In this document: piece by piece, positions 46,406-58,745 of the stretch
Layout of the letters: each line of letters begins with the position of its first letter
Position numbering within the stretch: the first letter of the stretch is position 1
Origin: Macrobrachium rosenbergii
Taxonomy: Eukaryota > Arthropoda > Malacostraca > Decapoda > Palaemonidae
Direction: 5' to 3'
Assembly (NCBI RefSeq): GCF_040412425.1
Contig: NC_089749.1
Coordinates: 35,500,570 to 35,564,569 of the forward strand
Length of the DNA: 64,000 nucleotides
Translations under genes and position numbers: made by a program
Notes under the pieces: generated by a model
The model's database searches: none
Seen by the model: the letters and a program-made list of their open reading frames with translations, nothing else
Told to the model about the DNA's origin: nothing

Positions 46406-48052
46406 CCGCAGTAATCATTGTAGTTGGCGGAAGAGGTTGCAGGCTGCTCCTGGGGATTCCTAAACTTTCTAGGTGTCGCTGGCCAATAACGATGACATCA
46501 GCACCTGTGTCTGGTAACATCTGAAAGCGGGAATTAATATCACCAAATGACAGAAGAACACAGATGGGTTGGGGTGTCTTGGGGGCTGTGGAAGAAGGGT
46601 ATCCTAAACGACGACAGCTGTTCTGCCGTGCATCTTGGGTCTTGCAGGAGTTGGAGCGGGCAGCACTGTTGCTTGGAGATCCATCCTGGCGATTCTTCTT
46701 CTTCTCTCTGCAACACTTATCAAAATGTCCTATGCGGTGGCAAAGGCGGCACTGGGCTTTGCTGGCACGACATTTAATTATCCTGGACCAGTGACCAAGG
46801 CAGGCACAGCTTTTGCAAGTACTGTTGGCAGCAGGGCAATCACTGGGGCCATGCTGTCGAGCACAGGACTGGCATAAAGTAGCTGGTGTCAAAATCGGTT
46901 TTGAAGGTAAGGTTGCTTCACTTGCCCTTTTCTTCTTACACTTTTTGTAGGCAGAAACGGCGCGCAACTGGTTAGGTGGGGCACGTATGGCAGAAGTTGC
47001 ATTTTTGGCTGCTTCATATGACCGACAGGTCGTGACAACATCTTGTAATGAGGAAGCGGTGTCCAAGGAGATTATTTTCTGAACAAGCTCTGCATCTTGA
47101 ATGCCCATCAGAATTACCATTTTCAACTGGGTCTCCTCGCATGCAGCTGCATTCCCCGGGCACAAGTCGACTTCCTCTGCAATGCGTCAAAGCCTTACAT
47201 AGAAATCTGAAAAAGATTCTCCTTCCATCTGTTTGCAACTAAGCAATTCCCTACGACGAAGAACCTCATTACGTAAACCCTTTATGTGAGACTGCAGGGC
47301 ATCCAACACTTCATCTACAGACTTATCTGTGGAGGGTGAGATCTGTAAGGTGTGCTCCAACACGCGCTGAGTTTCAAGGGCCAAGCACATCCGCAACTGG
47401 ATCATCTGTTTCTCCCTAGGAAGCTTGAAAAAGATCGACCATAATGGCATAATCATCCCACCTGCGAGACGCAGGTGGGATGCTCTCATTATGGTCGATC
47501 TGAACATTTGGAATGTTGCATCAGCCTTGAGTGGGGCGGCGTTTGTGCCGTCGCTTTTTGAGGTGGGGAAGAGAAGGTTGACTGGAGGAAGAAGCGCCCA
47601 TCTTTGTACCTGGTATGGGGTTTTTGCATGGAAGGGTTGGACAGACGAGAGCGCCTGGATAAGGGCTGTAAATCTTGCATTTTCCTCATCTCTGCGCATG
47701 TTTCCTCTCTTCTGCGTAATTCCTCTTGTGCTCTTCTATCCTCTTCTTCATGTCTTCTTTGTTCTCTTCTTTCTTCATCTTCACGTCATCTTCTTTCTTC
47801 TTCATACCGGCGAGATTCCTCTAAAAACTTAATAAGTTGAAGGAAATCCGTTCCAGTCGGTTGGGTGGAGGGGAGGGGCTGGTAGTGAGGGCGAAGGAGT
47901 GGTGGATAGGGGGAGGAGGGCGGTGACGTGCTGGCGAACTCCTCTCCCACGGTGTTCCCACTGTGGGCATAACCTCCCACACTACTGGCTTCTAACATCC
48001 CCTGGTCTGCTGTCTCTTCTGGCTGACCTAAAAATTCTTCGAGCCCATCCAT
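46350..48052 (-). pseudogene. gag: Element E gag with three zinc knuckles, fused to protease
   Basis: The likely start is ATG at 48052 (MDGLEEFLGQPEE); a charged Glu/Arg-rich coiled-coil-like segment follows and a TGA interrupts it near 47790. The capsid part (FKLPREKQMIQLRMCLALE, VDEVLDALQSHIKGL) contains an inverted duplication at 47432-47501. A stop near 47187 ends that piece. The next piece has CQSCARQHGPSDCP, CKSCACLGHWSRIIKC and CRLCHRIGHFDKCC, then the aspartic protease site LPDTGADVIVIG. Gag and protease share a frame, as is usual in this branch. Confidence 0.87.
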
Positions 48053-48512
48053 TACGTGCAATATATGCAGCGAATAACACGTATTTAAAATAATAAAAGA
48101 TTCTTCTGTTTAAAACTACAGTTTAAATAATAAGAGTTACTGGATCAGCGAGTAAGTGTGTGCATTACGGATGTGCGCGTCTGCGCCTCTGCCGAGACTC
48201 ATCAGTCAGTTAGTAACCCGGAAACAATTGAGGGAACCGGATGTATGGCTAATCACTCTCACTTGGGGCAGCAGCAAGGGTTTTGCATGTCACAGTCTTA
48301 TATGAATGCAAAAAAGGACACTAGAACGACACGACACTTTGCACAACACTTCACTCATGAACCACTGATCACTGTACACTTAAAGCACTATAAATCCACA
48401 ATGAAAAGCTGGGTGGAGGCGCGAAACATCATAAACAACAGCGTTGACGATTAATGGCGCCGGAAGCCATGCACTTGCAGAAAATCCTCTTGAATAAAAA
48501 ACTTCACTGACA

Positions 48513-48530
48513 CTTCAATTCACTGCGCCA
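48513..48530 (-). promoter_or_regulatory. Primer binding site of element E
   Basis: Directly after the 5' LTR end, the minus strand reads TGGCGCAGTGAATTGAAG. The TGG start and position fit a tRNA primer site; the tRNA was not identified. Confidence 0.65.
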
Positions 48531-48815
48531 TGTGTGTTCGATGCGTTATCCTTATCACTAAAGGTCGGGGATGAAGGAAACACCGAAATATAAAAAGTAG
48601 GTCCTTAATGTCTAGTCGAGTTGACAAATTCACAGAGGTGCAAATTATGTGCCTACACGGGGAACAGAGCGGTCCCGTACTGGCGAAACATTACTGCCAG
48701 ACGGACAAGGTTCAGTCATTACATAACGTACATGATAAACACATTGGAATGACATACATTTAATACATTAGGGAGGTATATACTGTGAATGGACATGAAA
48801 CATAAAAGAACGTAA

Positions 48816-48901
<86 letters not shown>

Positions 48902-48941
48902 GTTCATACATCATACTGAACATGACTTTCATATACCTACA
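48531..48941 (-). repeat. Element E 5' LTR (right copy)
   Basis: Near-identical to the left copy except for the length of its TA array (about 48818-48897) and a few substitutions (for example CACCGAAATA against CACCAAAATA). Confidence 0.94.
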
Positions 48942-48946
48942 TCAAC

Positions 48947-49379
48947 AATGTTATGTTTTCTAATTTTTTTCGCTGATATATTATGATCTACCTTGTCAAA
49001 AGCTTTTGCAAAGTCTAGGTAAACCACATCTGTATCTTTTTCATTTATCATATTTTTATATATGCTTTCATGGTGGACTAACAGTTGGGTTTGTGTACTT
49101 TTTCCGGGTACAAAACCATGTTGTCCTATATTGAACAATCTATTTTTCATTAAATGTTTCATTATATTTTTTTTTTATTACCCTTTCATATACTTTCATA
49201 ATATGAGATGTCAGACTCACAGGCCTATAATTACTTGCCTCTAGTCTTGAACCACTTTTGAAAGTAGGAGTAATATATGCTAATTTATGTTCATCATAAA
49301 TCTTGCCTGTATCTATACTTTGTCTCAATAATATTGCTAGCGGCTTTGCGATTGAATGAACCACTTTCTTTAACAACAT
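48947..49379 (-). pseudogene. LINE F ORF2: N-terminal RT blocks
   Basis: It includes HKLAYITPTFKSGSRLEASN and YRPVSLTSHIMKVYERVI (RT blocks 1-2), then IGQHGFVPGKSTQTQLLVHH and DVVYLDFAKAFDKVDH, holding the first catalytic Asp. The frame changes near 49150. It ends at KKIRKHNIVD, where element E interrupts. The next residues continue on the far side at 43038 in register. Fragments between 49380 and 50040 carry more of the upstream part but are broken. Confidence 0.87.
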
Positions 49380-50041
49380 GGCAGGTACGCCATCTGGTCC
49401 TGCTGCTGATCCATTTTTAATTTCATTAATAGCCTGCGCAATATCAGCTTCTGTAATATCTATATCCGATAAGTATTCAATATTTTCATCTCTTATTTCT
49501 GTATCATTATCTTCATTGTCAATTCTAAAATTCTAGGTGTAAATTCACTCTTATATCTTTCTGCTAATATGTTACATATTTCCTTTTGATTTTTTTTTCA
49601 TTCGCTAATCGCCCTTCAATTCTTAGAGGGCCTATTTCTACTCTTATTTTATTCATCTTTTTGCATATGAATAAAAATTTTAGGGTTTTGCTTGATATTT
49701 TGTAGGGCCTTTTCTTCTAAGTTCCATTTTTCATTTTCTTTTGATTGTATAATCTTTTTGTTCTGCATTTTCTATCTTACTTTTTTAGTTCCATCACTTT
49801 CCATGCATTCTTTTCTTTTGCAAGACCTTTTTTCCACTTTCTGATTTTCTGGAACAAGATCCTTCTGTCTCTTGGAATTCGTGACTGATATTTACTTTTT
49901 TTCTTCAGTATATATTTTTCCACTATTTCCTCTAATATTTTATATAATATATCCGTATTTACCTGTATATTATCACTTACAAATATGTTTTCCCATTCTT
50001 TGTTTAATTCTTCATTTATTTTTGACCAATTTATATTCTTA

Positions 50042-50866
50042 CTATAGAAATTGTATTTTCCATATCCTTCCCATCTTTTCGTCTCTTGCTTTTCTCTGTT
50101 TCCGTGTATTTTTAGAACAGACTGTTAGTTCTAAGACATTATGGTCCGAAATACTCGTGTTATATACTATTATTTTTTTAACATAGTTCACCTCATTCAC
50201 AAATACTAGGTCTAAAATATTTTCCTTTCTTGTTGGCAGGTGATTTATTTGCTGAATGTTATGTTCTAGTAGCATATCTAGTAGCTTTTCAAATTGGCTC
50301 TTATCTTCTGCGCTACTATTGCTCTCTTTTTTATATGTATAAATACAACCACAGTCTCCTATTCATTCTTTCCATTCTACAAAAGGAAAGTTAAAGTCTC
50401 GGATAGGAGTATAGTCCAGTCCTTGTGATTTCTACATATTTCATCCAATTTGTCAATTATTATGTCAAACTCTTTAGTATTAGGGGTCTGTATATTACAA
50501 TGTTCACTAATTTTTCAGATTCAAATTCTACCGCTATTAATTCACATTCTGTGTTACTATATTTCTCACAGATTTCTCCTTGATTGGCATCTCTCCCATA
50601 TATCACGGTTCCCCCTTGATTTTTCTACTTTTTCTATCTGATCTATAAGTTTGGAAACCCTTTATCTGGTCATCATTACCAGTCTCTTGGGAATACCAGG
50701 TTTCACTTATATTCATTATTTCTATTTTTTCATTTTGGGTTAGTTCTTCTAAGAACTCTATCTTTCTTTTTGAGTTACTCGAAACTAAACCCTGTGCATT
50801 CCTCACTATGATGGTTTGCGTATTGTCCCCATTATCTAATATGGGTAATAATAAGGATTTTCCCAT
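50042..50866 (-). pseudogene. LINE F ORF2: endonuclease domain, broken
   Basis: The N-terminus (MGKSLLLPILDNGDN, IIVRNAQGLVSSNSKRKIEF, IEIMNISETWYSQ) has the Asn and Glu of the apurinic-type active site. It stops near 50603 after YRSDRKSR. The C-terminal block at 50042-50275 is INHLPTRKENILDLVFVNE and TSISDHNVLELTV, with the SDH motif. The middle is out of frame. The start overlaps the end of ORF1 by about 30 bases. Confidence 0.83.
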
Positions 50867-52044
50867 GTCTCTTTACTGTTCAGATATGTTGATCTTTTTT
50901 TCATTTCCAGAAATTCGTACATTAAAAAATCCAACTTTTCCATTATATTTGATCTTCCAGCTTCATATTTATTCATTTTGTGCATAAACCTGCATTTATC
51001 TCCATATCTGCACCATCCCCTAGCATCATAGATACATTGCTTATTCCTTGTGCTATATCTAGGTGCTGATGCCTCATATCGTGGTGCTGACATTTCATAA
51101 TGTGTTGTTGGCTTGCTTTTTGCCTTCATCACATGATCTTTGTTCCTTTCTTTATTTGTTTCATTTTTACCTTGATTTTTTATATGTATTTGATTTTGAT
51201 TTTGGTTTTTCATGGCTACAGGATGCATGTATCTACATTTCTTATTAAACCTACATCCATTTCCTTCTTTCCAGTTTCTACATATTTTTGGATGTAGATC
51301 GCTGCATTCCTCTTCGTAGCCATCTAGATATGCACATTTGCCATAGATCTCATAATTGTGACATATCTTGAGATGTTTTTAATAACATCTCTCACCAAAC
51401 CTCCAATTTCCTCTTTTCAAAAGGGTGCATACTGTGTCTTTCTTTTCTTTCTTTTTTTCTTGTTCTTTCCCATCAGTATGAAGATCCGGGTACAACCTCT
51501 TTGGGATTTTATTTTGATTTATCATGTCATAATTTATTTCCTCATATATATGTTGCTGTATTGCCTCATATGTAGAATCTATGAGTTTCTCTGCATCCAT
51601 ACTCTTATCCTGTTCTTTGTTTTCATTACTCTTTTCTCTCTCTTCATTCTTATTTTCTTCATTTCTATTTTCCTCTTCTTCCTCTTCTTCCTCTTCTTCA
51701 TCTTCTTCATCCTCCACAATCTGTACATTAAGTCTTGATTTAATAACCTTGTCTATCCATACTAGACATGTTGAGCAAAATATTTTTGTGTCCTTATTTT
51801 TATTTTGCACTACTTCAGCACATGAAGGATGCGTAGGTACGTGGCAAGCATAGCATTTCGTAATCAGGTTTTGTGGATTTTCAATGCTATACCACACTCT
51901 ACATAGTTTACATGCTTTAGGCATCCGTTTGCCTATTGCATCAATCAATATATTCACTAATTTCACCATACTTATTTTCTTTGATGGAATGTGTTGATTT
52001 TTGTAGATTTTCTTTATAAGTCTTTTGATAATTTGAACTTTCAT
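50836..52044 (-). pseudogene. LINE F ORF1: PHD-like finger, acidic linker, four CCCH fingers
   Basis: ORF1 of CR1-group LINEs binds nucleic acid. It runs 403 codons from ATG at 52044 with one in-frame TAA near 51377. Residues about 45-95 form a Cys4-His-Cys3 PHD-like finger (C-x2-C-x15-C-x2-C-x4-H-x2-C-x14-C-x2-C). A Glu-rich linker (about 110-145) follows. Then come four CCCH fingers: one with Trp for the second Cys and the TAA inside its C-x3-H, one C-x8-C-x9-C-x3-H, one CRNWKEGNGCRFNKKCRYMH, and CIYDARGWCRYGDKCRFMH. PHD-bearing ORF1 proteins are known in CR1 LINEs; the CCCH array is less usual to me. Confidence 0.78.
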
Positions 52045-52052
52045 TGGTATCC

Positions 52053-52053
<1 letters not shown>

Positions 52054-52113
<60 letters not shown>

Positions 52114-53024
52114 AGAAAAGAGAAAAAGTTAGGAGAGAGAAGGAGAGAGACGTAAGAATAAAAAGAGAGGCAGAGAGCACAGTGATAACGCCTAAAAGCT
52201 GTTGTTATTATCATGAGTCCAATACGCTGATCAAGGCAGAATTTTGCATGAATTCAAAAGCAGCATATTCCATTAAAGCCATAAAAACAGTCATAAAAGT
52301 AGGAAGTAGTGGCCTTGCGATTAAGTTAACCAAATCATGAGTCAGCACAGCCAAAAAACTTACAGCAGCTGGTTCTATAACCTCGCCTTCACAGGAGGCG
52401 TTTTCATGGAAATTCCAGGAAATTGGGGGCTGGACAAAGTGATGTACTTCTACACCCTCCAATCAAACATACTAGGGAGGGGTCTTTCACACACCCTCCT
52501 AAGATCACCTCCAATCAAGTCCTCTAAGGAGAGATTTGAATCACACCCACTACAGTCCTTCCAATGAACTAATTGAAGGGGAGGCCTTGCTGATAAATCC
52601 TTCCAATAGGGCTAGAAGGAGGTGGAGATTGCAGATAACAAGAATTCCAGGGGTCCAACAGGCTGGAGATCGCCAAGAGATAACAGATCACAACTGTGTC
52701 CTTTAAGGGAGAGTACGTCTCCCCTCGCTTCCGTGTTCCCCATATAGACTGAGTCAAGTTAATTACTCCAGAGTGATTTCGTTTACACCACTGTAAGTTG
52801 TTAATTTTGTACTGATCCTTATAATACTAAGTACTAATTAAAGTGAAGAAATTACCGATCTCGTCTCTATACGCCTTTCTGAGAGATATCAATACTTAAA
52901 ATAATTAATCTAAGGAAGATAGTACATCATCAGCAATAGTGATGCAGAAGGACACACTTAGAAGAAATCATGGTAAGAAGTGAGAGACTAAAATCATACA
53001 ACAAAAAAGGAAAGAACCTTAACA
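52054..53024 (+). repeat. Element C 3' LTR, remainder
   Basis: It starts in the GA tract and ends AAAGAACCTTAACA, then TTAT. It matches 32581-33545 with about 30 differences in roughly 865 compared bases. The copy of the LTR ORF is at 52337-52567. Confidence 0.94.
52337..52567 (+). CDS. 76-codon ORF within the 3' LTR of element C
   Basis: Starts MSQHSQKTYSSWFYNLAF. It is the copy of the frame at 32858, with Ala to Thr and Val to Gly changes and no frame damage. It has no recognisable domain. Confidence 0.25.
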   Translation: MSQHSQKTYSSWFYNLAFTGGVFMEIPGNWGLDKVMYFYTLQSNILGRGLSHTLLRSPPIKSSKERFESHPLQSFQ

Positions 53025-53466
53025 TTATGATATGCACTAATCATATATATTCAAGAATCCTTGTTTATGTACTACCACCCTTCCTTTCTCTCTCTTGAGA
53101 CTCCTTGCTGCTTCTTGTTTTCTGTTTACTTCCTTGGCGTTGTGACTGGTCTTCTTCACTTTCTGCCTGTGGCACCTTTAACTTCTCTCGAGCTGTTCTG
53201 TGGTGGCACCTATTTTGTTCTACATACATGAAGAGTGTTTGTGAAGTATTTACAATTGTGATGTATTCGTAAATTAAGAATTCTATTTTATTTATGTAAG
53301 GGTTGTGCTGTGTTTAATTAGTGGGAACAGGTGTTATTTGTGTCATTATATATCTTGAATATTTCCTCATATTTCATTTATGTTCCTTATTGTTCTGGTT
53401 TAATATTTCCTCTTGTCTGTGTGTTTGTGTAATGACTCTCACCTACTCCTAGACTATAACTCATAG
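53025..53466 (+). repeat. Element B 3' LTR, remainder
   Basis: It resumes with TTATGATATGCACTAATC, continuing the LTR broken at 32545, and runs to GACTATAACTCATAGAATAT. There it departs from the inverted copy (which ends GGGGATCGTTACA) and enters a TA array. Confidence 0.85.
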
Positions 53467-53474
53467 AATATTGT

Positions 53475-53626
<152 letters not shown>

Positions 53627-55261
53627 GATATATATTCCTCCCTCCGATCTAGCTCCTATCTAGCTAACTTATTTCGAGGATATAATTCCCGTTAGTGTAT
53701 AGCTGGCGCCAATATGGTGGAACTCCGTTGTTTTACTCATAGGGACAGAGAACACACGCCTTCCAAGCCTACAGAAAATGCCCACGCCGGGTAAGACAAT
53801 GAGCCTCCCTCTTAAAAACCCCCTGCTACCAGAACACACCTAGATTTCCCCCCTTAAGAATCGTACGATGCGAAGAACAATACCAAAACCCCTTTACCCC
53901 CTTTTTTCCCCCATCACTCGATGGGGGAGCCATGTAGGGATTAGGAAGGGCAGAAGGGCATTTAAGGGCTGGGGAAGAGGTAGGTTTGCTTCTATAGGCA
54001 TATTAAGATAAGTGTGCTTTTCCCATACCCTCCTTGCTGGCTTTCTTGGCTTGCTTGCAGGTACAGCTGGGGGCCCCCGCCAACGCGAATGCGATCTGCT
54101 GTTCCAAAGGGAGACAGAGATCTCCGTGACTTCATCTGGAGTGGAAGCTCCGCGATTCCCCTTTCTCCGCTGGTGTGACGATCGTCGACGGACAGCCAAT
54201 TCGATTGTGGGCGCCTATAACAATTTGAACAGGTTCGTACGTCGCAAGTAGTCATTGAGCCAGCCCTGTCCCTTGTTCTGCACTCCTTAATTTCCCTCTC
54301 TTTTTAACTTTTAACCTATTCCTCCACGAACAATCTTCCCTTTGTCCAAATCTTGCCTGTATCCCCCTGCCTTGCCATTTACGTACTTTGAATTCGAGTA
54401 ATGATCCCGATAAACAATCATTTATCCCTCCACCAGTGCAATCTAAGGGCTATTCTAGCTGTTAAGTTAAAATTAACCAAGCAGTAGTTAACTTTGGGCA
54501 CGTATAATTACGTGTCCATTGTTAGCGCACTCGCGACGCAGGTCATATCTCCGGGCTTTCATCAAAAGCACCTTCTAGGATAATTTATGTGTTGTATTTA
54601 AGAAAGTGTTGTGTAGTCTGCAGTAGGAAGATTCCTTTCCCCTCAGTTGATCAGGGCTAACGAAGGCGTCTATTTCAGGACGAAACGAGACACGTGGCAC
54701 GATTGCAACCATTCCTTGCTTCCATTCTGCCTGCCACCATGTCCTGGTCGTAGTTAGAGAAGTTCCGTTGTGCCAACCACTTTTATGAAGTAATTCCTCC
54801 ATCCTGGAACCCCATCATAGACACTATTATTCCACGTAGTCAGGGCAGACTGAAAGTGATCACTATCATTGACTGATTATTGCAAACTGAATGCAATTAG
54901 TATCACTGAACTGATTATTGCAGATTGGCCCCATTCTATCCACTTATTTGTTTGCCAATTCATGTCATTATAGTTATTGTGCCTATTTTGAATCTGTCCC
55001 TCAGGGATCATGTTGTATGTTGTCTAACTGTTAATTTATTAATGTTAAGTTGTTAAGTTTCTATAAATAAATCACTGTAAATTGGCAATGAATTCTAAAT
55101 TCCAATATGGCGACCTTCCACCTTAAATTATAACTCCAGGAAAAGTCTGAGGTAAGTCTTAATTAACTCCCTTTTTGATTACACACTGGACTCCCTTGAT
55201 TTCATGGCAGCATCAGTTATAATGTTGTATGTAAATTCTCATCAAAACCAGTCCAGTCTGT

Positions 55262-55263
<2 letters not shown>
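53627..55263. other. Spacer; possible LTR remnant, no gene
   Basis: Overlapping short frames at 53894-54255 on both strands have no domain. The stretch ending TTGATTTCA at 55204, followed by TGGCAGCATCAG, looks like an LTR end with primer site. AATAAATCACTG lies about 140 bases upstream. No partner LTR or pol was found. Confidence 0.4.

Positions 55264-55264
<1 letters not shown>

Positions 55265-55358
<94 letters not shown>
55265..55358. repeat. (TA)n microsatellite
   Basis: About 47 TA units. Confidence 0.97.
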
Positions 55359-55359
<1 letters not shown>

Positions 55360-56179
55360 GTTAAATAAATGTTAAATGACCTATCCCCAGGTCGAATAGG
55401 GTCATCTTTTAATGCTGTACCTGTTTTAAGAACAGGATCAAACATCTTACTTTCATAAGACGTCTCAGGTAGCAGTGGCTCCCCGGGTCAACAAATTCCT
55501 TCTCCTTTGCCGACTCCTCTCACTGAATCTATTCTCAAACAAAGGCCTACTGGAATTAAACACTGAGAAACAAAACTAGACTTTATTTGCAGATTTAATG
55601 AAAGTGATACAGCAAGGACTTTGATCATGAAATGTAGTGAATTCTACCCCCCTATAAATGGAAAGCATCACTAGAGGAAATTCTGATTCACAAACATTCA
55701 GGTTAACGATTCTAAACCAGCTAATACTAGTGACTAACACCCTGGTCACCAAACAAAGTAATAAGGTCATAGTTAATCTAGACCACGACAAATGTCATAT
55801 AGTATGTGAAGAATAAACACCACTTCCAAATATATTCGTCCTCACAAGACGAACCCAGAATTCCTGTTGAAAGAAACATATCTTATATATTAAAACCTGA
55901 AATGGTGTTACAAGACATTAATATTCAAAACAGAAAAATGCACAATGGAGAATAGAACAGGGAAATACATAAGGGAGACACTGCGGAATTTCACTGCAGC
56001 ACAACTAAGTCTTTCCACCAAATGTCTGGAAAAGATATGTGTTCATGAGTTATGGTACTCACTTTATATGGCTACAATAATAAATTTTCCAGTGGCGATC
56101 TTCCAACATTTCACCACTAACCAAAACAGACCCAGTCTCAAAATGAAGTCCCCCTGCAAGAGTCTATCAATTGGGTCAT
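55359..56179. other. Spacer, no gene recognised
   Basis: No domain-bearing frame or recognised repeat. The plus-strand frame from 55945 has no known features and runs into the SINE-like unit. Confidence 0.5.
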
Positions 56180-58570
<2,391 letters not shown>

Positions 58571-58667
58571 TTCCTTAACCAGACGCCTTTTCCGACTAAC
58601 TTGTCAAGTCACTAGCCACTTCTTAGGTCGACAGAGGACCAATGAAGTTCAACGTAACTTGCCCAAC

Positions 58668-58745
58668 GCGTGTCGGATCCCGTTAAAATCGAATCCGGGA
58701 TTTCTCAGTGGTGAGATGAGTGTCCTAGCCGATTAACCACGAAGT
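58668..58745 (-). repeat. tRNA-derived SINE-like unit
   Basis: The minus strand reads CGTGGTTAATCGGCTAGGAC, then ACTCATCTCACCACTGAGAA and ATCCCGGATTCGATTTTAAC. This has the layout of a tRNA head with A-box-like and B-box-like parts about 40 bases apart. The tail and family are undetermined. Confidence 0.5.

Larger units (their letters stand above)
43039..48941 (-). mobile_element. Ty3/Gypsy element E with both LTRs and TCAAC target duplication
   Basis: Near-identical LTRs flank gag-pro, RT, RNase H and integrase on the minus strand. TCAAC is duplicated at 43034-43038 and 48942-48946. The host LINE RT frame resumes exactly across the insertion. The primer site and a polypurine tract are both present. 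LTR differences outside the TA array are few (about 1%), so the insertion is recent, yet gag and pol already contain frameshifts. Three-knuckle Gag, DTGAD protease and KVVDD in the RT suggest the K02A2.6/Mag-related branch common in arthropods. Confidence 0.94.
41964..52053 (-). mobile_element. CR1-group LINE F, inserted in element C's LTR and itself interrupted
   Basis: The minus strand holds ORF1 (PHD-like finger and CCCH fingers), endonuclease, RT and a short 3' tail ending in TAAGGTAAGG-like repeats instead of poly(A). GA repeats flank both ends, because the target was the GA tract of the LTR. RT motifs SGVPQG and FADDT and the YLDFAKAFDKVDH block favour the CR1/Jockey group. A 5.9-kb Gypsy element (E) splits the RT. 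Several stops and frameshifts are present. Confidence 0.86.
32546..53024 (+). mobile_element. Env-bearing Ty3/Gypsy (errantivirus-like) element C, interrupted
   Basis: The order is a 1,000-bp LTR, tRNA-Leu primer site, leader, gag with two zinc knuckles, protease, RT, RNase H, integrase with GPY/F tail, env, 3' LTR. TTAT is duplicated at both ends (32542-32545 and 53025-53028). The 3' LTR is split by about 10.1 kb of later insertions. Without them the element is about 10.4 kb. The two LTRs differ by about 3-4% by hand count. Gag, pol and env each carry stops or frameshifts. Env presence places it with errantivirus-like Metaviridae; exact clade is not determined. Confidence 0.92.

Noticed and set aside
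46547..46877. Plus-strand frames of 76-80 codons opposite element E gag
   Set aside because: Antisense to the zinc-knuckle and protease region, which is the real coding strand.
53894..54255. Three overlapping frames of 79-101 codons
   Set aside because: Low-complexity Arg/Ser/Pro content and no recognisable motif.
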